Below are positions 9,980-17,956 of a stretch of DNA of 64,000 bases, one piece after another. This stretch comes from Bacteroidales bacterium. Its GTDB lineage: Bacteria > Bacteroidota > Bacteroidia > Bacteroidales > Muribaculaceae. The stretch lies in contig CAJTFH010000005.1 of the NCBI GenBank assembly GCA_910575545.1, forward strand, positions 99,132 to 163,131, written 5' to 3'. The position numbers and the translations under genes are program-made. Under the pieces are notes generated by a model. It had not been told where the DNA came from. It saw only the letters and a list, made by a program, of their open reading frames with translations, and searched no databases. The first letter of the stretch is position 1, and every line of letters starts with the position of its first letter.

Positions 9980-12900
9980 ATGTATAGAATTAAGAATGTG
10001 GCGATGGGAGCATGTGCTGTATTGTGTTCCTTGACCGCAAATGCACTGTCGGTGGGGATGCTCCGCACGCAGTATCTTGAAAACCCGGTTGGGATTGATG
10101 TGGCAGCCCCGGCGTTTTGCTGGCAGATAGAATCGGATGTGCGCTCCACCTTGCAGCAGTCATACCGCATTGAGATGGCTACAGACAAAGGGATGTCTGC
10201 GATAGTATATGACTCGGGGATTGTCGAGTCTGCTGAATCGGCAGGGGTTACTCTCGAGGGGTTGAATCTGCAGCCGTCGACGCGTTATTACTGGCGTGTG
10301 ACGGTTACCGACAACCACGGTTCGACAGCGGTGTCTGACGGGAAAGCCTTTTTTGAAACCGGCCTTATGGATTCAGGCTGGGGCGGGGCGGAGTGGATCA
10401 AGGCGGCGTCGCCCAAGGGTGGCGCATCGCTCCGTTATACCATCGAGGCGGATATGACGTTGATCCGCGATGCGGCATCGGTGGTGTTTGCCTATGGAGG
10501 CACAAACCGCTATTTCATGTGGGCAATCAATACTAACGACCGTGATTACCCATTGGTGCGGCGCCATGTCTATTCCGGCGGCCCGGATCCGCAGTTTTCC
10601 GACACACGAATCGACGCTTTCACAAAAGAACAGCTTCTCGGCCACGAAAGGCGCCTCCGTATAGAGGTCGAAGGAAATGAGGTTGAAACTTTCATTGATG
10701 ATGTCAAAGTCGACACATATACCGATAACAGCGGGCGGCTTACCGGGGGGCTTATAGGATTCAGGGTATATAAAGATGCTGTTGACGAGCAGGCATATTG
10801 GGATAATGTGAAGGTTACGACCTATAATGCCGACGGTATCGGCGAGATTGCCGTGGATGAGGATTTTGAAGATGATACCCATGACTTCTCTGCCGGTCGG
10901 GTGGTTGAGGTTGATGGTAACCGGAAGCTCTATTCGGTTTCATCCCATGGTGAATCGAAGGTGCTCCAGGATGCTGCCACTGCCGCGCCTCGTTTCCGCA
11001 AGGATTTCGCGCTGGAAGGGAAGGTGAAGCGGGCCCGGCTCTATACCTCGGCTCTGGGTGTCTATAACGTGTATATCAACGGAAGCCGAGTGGGGAGCCT
11101 CCAGGACGACGGCACTATGGTTTATGACGAGCTTATGCCTGGCTGGACGGATTACCGGTCGACGGTTTTCTATATGACCCATGATGTGGCCGGTCTGTTG
11201 AAAGAGGGGAATAATGCCATAGGCGCCCTTGTTGCCAGCGGATGGTGGTGCGGTGATGTGTCGCACGGCATCTATGGCTCTACAAACACTGCGTTTATAG
11301 CCAAACTGGTTGTCGAGCTTGAAAACGGGGAGGTTGTGACGGTTGTGACCGATCCTACATGGCGGTCGTCGGCCGCCGGGGCGGTGAAAAGCGGTGAGAT
11401 TTACCACGGGGAAGTCTATGATGCGCGCCGCGCCGACGGGTGGGCTATGCCCGGCTATGGTGTTGCGGGATGGTCAGCCGTTGAGCCCGACAATCAGAAA
11501 AAAGGTGTTTTGATGGCGCATGAAGGCCCGACGGTGAGGGTCAGGCCGGAGATGGAGCGCAAGCCTGTTTCGATGACCGTGTATGACCGGATTAAGGATA
11601 ATGGCACGACGTATGGGGAGATAAATGTTGTCAGAACTTCAGGCAACGGCTCTCTCAGTTTGAAGAAGGGTGAGACGGCGGTGGTTGATTTCGGGCAGAA
11701 CGCGTCGGGCTGGGCGAAATTCAAGGTTAAAGGCGCACGTGGCACGCGTGTTGACTTGCGTTATGCCGAAATGGTCAACGACTCCGGCGAATCCGCGCGC
11801 GGGAATGACGGGCCGAAAGGGGCGCTCTACACGGTTGCCCTGCGCTCGGCAAAAGCCTGTGGCAGCTATACACTCAATGGAGACGAATCGGGGGAGACCT
11901 ATGCGCCCACAACGACTTTCTACGGATTCCGTTATTGCGATATAACGGCTACGGATGATGTTGAGATTTCATGGATTACGGCTGAGACTGTGTGCACAGC
12001 CACCGAGGAGATGTCGACGATAAAGGTAGATGATGCCGATGTCAACCGGCTTTACAGTAACATTGTCTGGGGGCAACGCAGTAACTTCCTGAGCGTGCCT
12101 ACCGACTGTCCCCAACGCGACGAGCGGCTTGGATGGACGGCCGACACCCAGATATTTTCTTTGGCTGCCAGCTATAACGCGCAGGTGCAGGGCTTCTACC
12201 ACAAGTGGATGCGCGACATGCGCGACGGCCAGCTTGAAAACGGGGCATATCCCAATGTGGCTCCGTTCAACTGGGTTGAACACGGGTCGTGTGCGTGGGC
12301 TGATGCCGGAATCATTCTGCCGTGGAATGTCTATGTGATGTATGGCGACAAGAAAATAATCGAGGAAAACTATGAGTCGATGGTCAGATATATGGACTGG
12401 CTGGCGACACAGAAAGAGGGGACATATGAATATCTTGGTTCAGACACCCGATATGGCGACTGGCTTGCGTTTGAGGATACCGACAAACGCTATATCTCTG
12501 TGGCGCATTATGGCTACATGGCCGACATCATGAGCAGGATGTCGAGAGCGTTGAGTGAGACTGAAGGTGACAGTTATGATGTGAAGGCCTCGGAGTATGC
12601 CGACTTGTTCGGCAAGATAAAGGGGGAGTTCAAGCGTAGATATGTAGGCGGCCGCGAGGGGGCGTTGCGCCTTAAATCGCAATGTGCCCATCTGTTGGCG
12701 TTGAAATTCAATATGCTGCCTGATGAGAAAAGCGTGGAAGCGTCGAAAAAGGCCCTCCGCGACCGGATTGTGGCCAATGGCAATAAACTGGCTACCGGTT
12801 TCATAGGCACCGGTGTGATTAACCAGACGTTGAGTGAATATGGTATGGATGACCTTGCCTACACCCTTCTGCTGCAACATGACTGCCCGTCGTGGCTCTA

Positions 12901-13645
12901 CAGCGTAGACCAGGGTGCCACCACCATCTGGGAGCGATGGAACAGCTATACCCGTGAAGACGGATTCAGCAAGAATATAGAGATGAATTCGTTTAACCAC
13001 TATGCCTACGGGGCTGTTGGCGAGTGGATGTACCGTTATATGGCTGGTATAGCCCCGGATATGCAAAATCCCGGATTCAAACATATAGTGTTGCGTCCGG
13101 CATTTGACGCTGACCGCCGGATATCAAATGTAGATGCCACCTTCGGTTCAAACTACGGGCCTGTCAAAGCCATGTGGAAGACCGGGGATGGCGGGGCCTA
13201 TGCCTACAATGTGACTATTCCGGCCAATACGACGGCTACCCTGACTCTCCCTTCCGCTCCTGAAGGGATGGCGCTTTATGAAAGCGGTGTTGCCGCAGGC
13301 GAAGCCACGGGGGTAACGGATTATAACGACAACGGGGTTGAAACGACCATGACCCTCGGCTCCGGTTCATATAGTTTCAATGTGGGCAATCCACAGGGAG
13401 GCCTTGACGAGGTGGCCGGGGCTTCAGGGCTTGTGGTCCATCCCAATCCCTGCACCGATGTTGTGTGTGTGAAAGTTGATGCAGCGATTAAGGGGCTGGA
13501 ACTCCGGTCGATGTCGGGTGTTATAGTAAAAGAGGTGGCTGACAGCCCGTCAATGAGCGTCGGCGGCTGTGCGCCGGGTCTCTATCTGCTGTCGGTCACT
13601 GACGCCGCCGGAAAGGTGGAAGTTGTGAAATTGATGAAGAGATGA
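9980..13645 (+). CDS. GH78 alpha-L-rhamnosidase with inserted LamG-like domain and T9SS-type tail
   Basis: 1221 residues with an N-terminal signal peptide. An Ig-like domain (about 25-130) leads to GWGGAEWIK, the usual start of the rhamnosidase N-domain. There about 190 residues (148-335) are inserted, resembling a concanavalin-type LamG/DUF1080 domain (FMWAINTNDRDYP to VDEDFEDDTHDF). The rhamnosidase N-domain resumes at KDFALEGKVKRARLYTSALG. The (alpha/alpha)6 catalytic domain carries DCPQRDERLGW (about 708), whose acidic residues include the proposed general acid of GH78, and IWERWNSY with the catalytic Glu. The C-terminus (VHPNPCTDVV ... GLYLLSVTDAAGKVEVVKLMKR) is a T9SS sorting domain. 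The enzyme should remove terminal L-rhamnose from pectic or bacterial glycans at the cell surface. It follows the HTCS gene on the same strand. Confidence 0.93.
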   Translation: MYRIKNVAMGACAVLCSLTANALSVGMLRTQYLENPVGIDVAAPAFCWQIESDVRSTLQQSYRIEMATDKGMSAIVYDSGIVESAESAGVTLEGLNLQPSTRYYWRVTVTDNHGSTAVSDGKAFFETGLMDSGWGGAEWIKAASPKGGASLRYTIEADMTLIRDAASVVFAYGGTNRYFMWAINTNDRDYPLVRRHVYSGGPDPQFSDTRIDAFTKEQLLGHERRLRIEVEGNEVETFIDDVKVDTYTDNSGRLTGGLIGFRVYKDAVDEQAYWDNVKVTTYNADGIGEIAVDEDFEDDTHDFSAGRVVEVDGNRKLYSVSSHGESKVLQDAATAAPRFRKDFALEGKVKRARLYTSALGVYNVYINGSRVGSLQDDGTMVYDELMPGWTDYRSTVFYMTHDVAGLLKEGNNAIGALVASGWWCGDVSHGIYGSTNTAFIAKLVVELENGEVVTVVTDPTWRSSAAGAVKSGEIYHGEVYDARRADGWAMPGYGVAGWSAVEPDNQKKGVLMAHEGPTVRVRPEMERKPVSMTVYDRIKDNGTTYGEINVVRTSGNGSLSLKKGETAVVDFGQNASGWAKFKVKGARGTRVDLRYAEMVNDSGESARGNDGPKGALYTVALRSAKACGSYTLNGDESGETYAPTTTFYGFRYCDITATDDVEISWITAETVCTATEEMSTIKVDDADVNRLYSNIVWGQRSNFLSVPTDCPQRDERLGWTADTQIFSLAASYNAQVQGFYHKWMRDMRDGQLENGAYPNVAPFNWVEHGSCAWADAGIILPWNVYVMYGDKKIIEENYESMVRYMDWLATQKEGTYEYLGSDTRYGDWLAFEDTDKRYISVAHYGYMADIMSRMSRALSETEGDSYDVKASEYADLFGKIKGEFKRRYVGGREGALRLKSQCAHLLALKFNMLPDEKSVEASKKALRDRIVANGNKLATGFIGTGVINQTLSEYGMDDLAYTLLLQHDCPSWLYSVDQGATTIWERWNSYTREDGFSKNIEMNSFNHYAYGAVGEWMYRYMAGIAPDMQNPGFKHIVLRPAFDADRRISNVDATFGSNYGPVKAMWKTGDGGAYAYNVTIPANTTATLTLPSAPEGMALYESGVAAGEATGVTDYNDNGVETTMTLGSGSYSFNVGNPQGGLDEVAGASGLVVHPNPCTDVVCVKVDAAIKGLELRSMSGVIVKEVADSPSMSVGGCAPGLYLLSVTDAAGKVEVVKLMKR

Positions 13646-13669
13646 TTATGGAAATCCGATTACATGTCG

Positions 13670-13677
13670 TAAATTTG
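13670..13677 (+). promoter_or_regulatory. -7 promoter box for META-domain lipoprotein
   Basis: TAAATTTG is an exact TAnnTTTG match located 57 bases before the ATG at 13735. No clear -33 element. Confidence 0.45.
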
Positions 13678-13734
13678 CCGGATAATTCAGACAAGTTCTT
13701 AATCTGAATGTTTTTTAATAATATCTAATTAATA

Positions 13735-14211
13735 ATGAACAAGAAATTGATTCTCGGGTCTTTGTCGATGATGGCTCTGTTGGCCGTTTCATGCGGCACT
13801 ACGAATAAAAATAACGTTTCTGACACGGTGGCGGAGGCTTCGTCAAAGGCTGTTGATGTAGAAGGGCAGTGGGGTATTGTCAGCGTTGTTGTGAATGACA
13901 CCCTTTCTGTGAATCCCGGCGAGAATGACCGGCCGGGTGAACCTTATATCCTTTTCAAGGATGGCGATTACTATGTGGCAACTGGTTGCAACTCCATCCG
14001 AGGCTCTTATACTTTATCGGGAGATTCGATTGCGATGGGTGCTGGAGCGAGCACTATGATGGCTTGCCCTGATATGCGCGTTGAGGATATGGTTAAGATG
14101 GTGCTTCCGGAGATACGCACGGTCGACCTCGTTAATGACAGCGTGATGCGCCTCAACAGCGGTGCTTCGGCATATATATCGCTTCTCCGCAGCAATATGC
14201 CGGTTGAGTAA
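13735..14211 (+). CDS. META-domain lipoprotein (HslJ-like)
   Basis: 158 residues. A short hydrophobic leader ends in a lipobox (LLAVSC, lipidated Cys20), followed by one META domain: EGQWGIVSVVVNDT, FKDGDYYVATGCNSIRGSY, and MMACPDMRVEDMVKMVLPEI with the typical Cys-Asn and Met-Ala-Cys features of this family. META proteins are small envelope proteins; E. coli HslJ is linked to stress and novobiocin resistance, but function here is not established. It has its own -7 box and sits alone between the rhamnosidase and a convergent gene. Confidence 0.88.
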   Translation: MNKKLILGSLSMMALLAVSCGTTNKNNVSDTVAEASSKAVDVEGQWGIVSVVVNDTLSVNPGENDRPGEPYILFKDGDYYVATGCNSIRGSYTLSGDSIAMGAGASTMMACPDMRVEDMVKMVLPEIRTVDLVNDSVMRLNSGASAYISLLRSNMPVE

Positions 14212-14395
14212 AAAGGCTTCGGCGCGGTTGGGATATGTTGGCAGGGATTTGAGCAGGCGTTGTTTGGCGCCTCTACAGTTTCAAGGGCGTTGTCTGATGA
14301 ATGGAATGAATCGGATGACGCCTTTGATGTGTGGCATGGCGGTAAAGGCCAGATGTGGCATTTATGGACAATAAAGCTCTGTGTAGATATGACTT

Positions 14396-14432
14396 GCGCC
14401 CCGGAAGTGGATTATCCTTACTTCCGGGGCGC
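14396..14432. terminator. Strong bidirectional hairpin between convergent genes
   Basis: A perfect 13-bp stem (GCGCCCCGGAAGT at 14396-14408 with its complement at 14420-14432) encloses an 11-base loop. It lies in the 288-base gap between the META gene and the convergent operon. There is no T-run directly after it. A second weaker palindrome (TTGTCTAAC...TCAGACAA) follows at about 14445-14480. Nothing else was found in the gap. Confidence 0.65.
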
Positions 14433-14499
14433 AGATTAAGAAGGTTGTCTAACAATCTTTTGAAAAAAATTCAGACAATCTCTAAGCGGTAGGTCATGA

Positions 14500-17400
14500 T
14501 TATCTGATGGCTACCTTTTTGCCATTGATAATGTAGATGCCGGCGGGCAATCCGTCAGTCGGGTCTGAGACGTTGATCCGACGTCCGTCGATGGTGTAGA
14601 CGTTGACGGAATCGGTCAGGGTGTCGCTCTTGACATTCTCAATGCCTGTTACGGTGTGGATGAGCACTGTGACTGGGTTCACGATGTCTGTGGCGATGTA
14701 GGCGCCGGGGGCGCGGGCCACTTTCCGGTTGTCGGCAGAGCTGGCCGGTCTGACACTGGGAGAATCGGCAATCAGATCGGTTGGCAGGTACTCGGCTTCG
14801 TTAAGCACTCGAGAGGCGTAAATGCCATGGAAAGAGGTGGCGCCCTTTGTCACGCTTTTGGGCTGATGTGAGAAGTCGAGTGTTGAAAGGTCTACGATGC
14901 AGTCGGCTTCGGGGAGGATGATGTATGGCACACCGGCTTCAAGTCTGTCGGGCGATTCCACGAGGCGGAACTGCAGTTCGTTGCCATTAACGCTATCGAA
15001 GCGGTAGTATGTGCCTGCGGGTGCGAGCGAGGTGTCGTGGAGTGTCACAGATGCGTAAACGTTTTTAGAGAGAGAAAGCCGGGTTGTTAGCATGGCGATG
15101 TCGATGTTCTGGCTGTTGCCTTCGAGGAAGGAAACAGACCCTTCGTTAGCTTTGAAGTTGTCGGCGGCTGCGGTTACGGTGTAGTCGCGTGATGTCTGGA
15201 GTACTTCAATGGAGAATGCGCCCTCGTTGTCAGAGGTGCCGTAGTATTCCACATTGTCGCTGCGCAACGTAACGGCTGCGTTGCCCACAGGCAGTTCCCC
15301 TTCCATCACGTGGCCTGTGACTTTACCCGCCTCCACAACGAGGTTGAGGGCGGCATGGCCGATGCAGTGATTTGCCCAGCCGCCAAGCGAACCGTCGTCG
15401 CCGACAGTCCAGCGGGCGTAGTTTAGGAAGCGGGTGTCGGGGTCGCAGTTGTTGTAGGCATCGAAGTTAAAAGCATAGGTTGTGGATGGTGTGGTCGCAC
15501 GGAGGTAAACCACAATGCTGCTCGTGCCGTCGTAGATGAACTCCTCGTTGAAGGGGAGGTTCAGGAACCAGTCGCTGGTCGAGCTGCTGCTGAATGTATA
15601 GTCGCCGTCAAACATTTTTGTTAGTGTCTCGACATCCATGACGGGTGTTTGGTCGGCATTCTGCCGGGTTTTGTCGGTCAGAGCCACCCAAGCCTCAATG
15701 TGAGCGGAATATGCCATTGTGGTGTATCCGCTGAAAGAGATTCCGTTGATAACTGTCCCGGCGGGGAGGTTGATGTAGGAAGCGGGATAGATTTGCTCGC
15801 TTAACACTTTGGTTGCCACTGATAACGGAAGCACATATTGGCTTCCTTTCTGGCTTGCTGCGGGGGCGATGGTGTGGCGTGCGTCAATGCGCTCTTTGAC
15901 CACTGTGACTGTGGTTTCAGGGGTAGCCATGGTTTCGCCGTCGGCGAAACGCACCTCGATGCTGGTGTTCACCTCCCCTGCGGCGTGGGGTGTGAATGAT
16001 ATGGAGAGCTCGGCAGTTCCCTGCTTTCCGGGCACTGTGACAGTTTCGTTGGCTTCATGCTCTTCACCGTTGACGGTGAGGACAAGTTTATAACCTTCGG
16101 CATCCTCATCGGTCATGTTGAAATTTTTGAGGGTTGCTTTGGCTGTGAAGAGGTTGTTGACCATGGCAGTGGGAGGGATTGTGGCTGTGATGCTCATGTC
16201 GTGGGCAACTTTTGCGTAGGGGAGGCCGTAGATATTATCGATATATACATCCGAGCCGGTGATTTTCAGGAAGTAGTCTCCAGCCGGAACCCCTTTTATT
16301 TCAAAGGTCTGGAAATCGGATGTAAGCGCGGGTGTGGAGGAGGTGGTCAAAGTGGCGTCGGGAAGTTCGGTCCAGGCTGTGCGGTCTGGCGAGTAGGCAA
16401 ACTTGATTTTTGCGCTGGAGCCGGTTTTTTTAGCATCGATTGTCAGATTGGCATCGGCGGGGAAGGTTAGTTTCGGAAGCGTGAGTTCGGCCTCATTCCA
16501 CGATGATGTCGGCTGGAGGTAGTTGTTGCGGTTTGACCCGGATCCTGAATAGCTGAGTTTCCATGCGTTGTTTCCTGTGCCGTTTACAATTTCGGAGGGA
16601 ATCGCGCTATTGTCGGTGAAGGGGATGTAGATCAGCGCGGGGTCGAGCACTTCGGCCCTGACTTGGAGCACGGTGAGGTCTCCGTTGCTGACGGTAAATT
16701 CGATGTTACCTGAATATACTCCCGGCTGCATTCCTTGGGGGTCGAAGGTGAAGGTGATTTCGGTTTTGCCTGAGGTGGGTATGGTCTTGGGAAGCTCCCA
16801 ATTGGCAGAGAAACCTTCCGGACATTTGATTCCGTTGATGATGGCGGGGGCGGTGCCTTTTGTGGCAAGAACATACATGTTGCGTGTTGAGGTGGCGTTT
16901 ACACGCCCGAAGTCGAGCACATAATCGTCCTTGAGGTCAGTGTAGCTGTCTTCGCGGAAACTGATAACAGCCTTATACTCTTTGATTTTCACTTCCGGGG
17001 ATGTGGCGGTTGCGCCTGTGAAGTTGTCTGTGACAACGAATGTTGCCACCGGCCCGAGGTCGCTGAACGGGATAGGGTCGAGCGCGCATTTTAGGTTTTT
17101 CGATGCGCCTTCATCAATCGCTCCTATGTCAAATGTTTTGAGTGGTGAGGCGGCGCCTGGCAATGAGATTGAAACTGTGAGGTTTTCTTCTGTGCCGTCG
17201 TAGGAAAAATCGCCGAGGTTCAGCAAGGAGACGCTAAGTGTGACGGAGGCCATGTTGTTTTCATCACAAACGATGCCTGAATAACTTCCGTCGGCGCTCA
17301 CGCTCTTGATGCTGAGCTTGTGTACCTTGGGAATCTCAGCTTTAGCGGCGTTGAAATCGCTGATGCGCACATTGTTGCCATGAATGCCTATGTGGGGGTA

Positions 17401-17916
17401 TTCGGCGTCTTCGGCAATTGGGGGGAATGCAATCTCGACCCAATCGTTGTTGTTGCTGAACGGTAGGTCGGAATTGGCCTGGCCGGTGTATTCTTCGCCA
17501 ATCTCATATGTGCCGTCTGCACGCAGTTTCAGGGCGTAGAACCGGATAGTGCCGCTGGCGTTGTAGAGGTTTGACTTGCACCACAGCGACACAGCTCCCG
17601 ACACTTTGGGCGTGACTATCATATCATTACAGGTGTAAATGTTGCCGAGCAGGTGGGATGAGATGTCTATCCTGCCGCAATCGTTGTGGCCCGAGTAGCT
17701 GCTCTGCGAGTAGTTCTGTTTGATTACGCTGCCGGTGGCGTTGTAGGTGTCGACCACATGCCCCCAGCCCGATGCCACGGCGAATGCCGGGTCGTTACGG
17801 TCGATTTCCTTCTTGAAGTCGTAGTGGTAGTTCTCTACTATTTCCCCGCGGGCAGTGGTAGCCGCCGCTATTGTCAATGCGGCAACGCCGAAGATTTTGA
17901 TAAGAGTTTTGTTCAT
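14500..17916 (-). CDS. Large multi-domain secreted protein with carboxypeptidase-regulatory-like domain and T9SS-type tail
   Basis: 1138 residues, signal peptide MNKTLIKIFGVAALTIAAA. An N-terminal beta-sandwich (about 25-190) is followed by Ig-like segments, one of the choice-of-anchor-D/Hydin type (FGRVNATSTRNMYVLATKG, about 335-430). Further sandwich domains follow (about 430-900), then a carboxypeptidase-regulatory-like domain (about 905-985, VTGHVMEGELPVGNAAVTL) and a C-terminal sorting tail (VYTIDGRRINV ... AGIYIINGKKVAIR). No catalytic motif is evident. It is last in a minus-strand operon, 40 bases after the C10 protease, so a role as surface adhesin or partner of the protease is an inference. 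Confidence 0.82.
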   Translation of the reverse strand: MNKTLIKIFGVAALTIAAATTARGEIVENYHYDFKKEIDRNDPAFAVASGWGHVVDTYNATGSVIKQNYSQSSYSGHNDCGRIDISSHLLGNIYTCNDMIVTPKVSGAVSLWCKSNLYNASGTIRFYALKLRADGTYEIGEEYTGQANSDLPFSNNNDWVEIAFPPIAEDAEYPHIGIHGNNVRISDFNAAKAEIPKVHKLSIKSVSADGSYSGIVCDENNMASVTLSVSLLNLGDFSYDGTEENLTVSISLPGAASPLKTFDIGAIDEGASKNLKCALDPIPFSDLGPVATFVVTDNFTGATATSPEVKIKEYKAVISFREDSYTDLKDDYVLDFGRVNATSTRNMYVLATKGTAPAIINGIKCPEGFSANWELPKTIPTSGKTEITFTFDPQGMQPGVYSGNIEFTVSNGDLTVLQVRAEVLDPALIYIPFTDNSAIPSEIVNGTGNNAWKLSYSGSGSNRNNYLQPTSSWNEAELTLPKLTFPADANLTIDAKKTGSSAKIKFAYSPDRTAWTELPDATLTTSSTPALTSDFQTFEIKGVPAGDYFLKITGSDVYIDNIYGLPYAKVAHDMSITATIPPTAMVNNLFTAKATLKNFNMTDEDAEGYKLVLTVNGEEHEANETVTVPGKQGTAELSISFTPHAAGEVNTSIEVRFADGETMATPETTVTVVKERIDARHTIAPAASQKGSQYVLPLSVATKVLSEQIYPASYINLPAGTVINGISFSGYTTMAYSAHIEAWVALTDKTRQNADQTPVMDVETLTKMFDGDYTFSSSSTSDWFLNLPFNEEFIYDGTSSIVVYLRATTPSTTYAFNFDAYNNCDPDTRFLNYARWTVGDDGSLGGWANHCIGHAALNLVVEAGKVTGHVMEGELPVGNAAVTLRSDNVEYYGTSDNEGAFSIEVLQTSRDYTVTAAADNFKANEGSVSFLEGNSQNIDIAMLTTRLSLSKNVYASVTLHDTSLAPAGTYYRFDSVNGNELQFRLVESPDRLEAGVPYIILPEADCIVDLSTLDFSHQPKSVTKGATSFHGIYASRVLNEAEYLPTDLIADSPSVRPASSADNRKVARAPGAYIATDIVNPVTVLIHTVTGIENVKSDTLTDSVNVYTIDGRRINVSDPTDGLPAGIYIINGKKVAIR

Positions 17917-17956
17917 CTGTGGATTGATAAAATGTTTTTGTTGAGATGAGTGGATT

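Noticed and set aside
14162..14374. 70-codon frame overlapping the end of the META gene
   Set aside because: Out-of-frame overlap running into the intergenic hairpin; no ribosome site.
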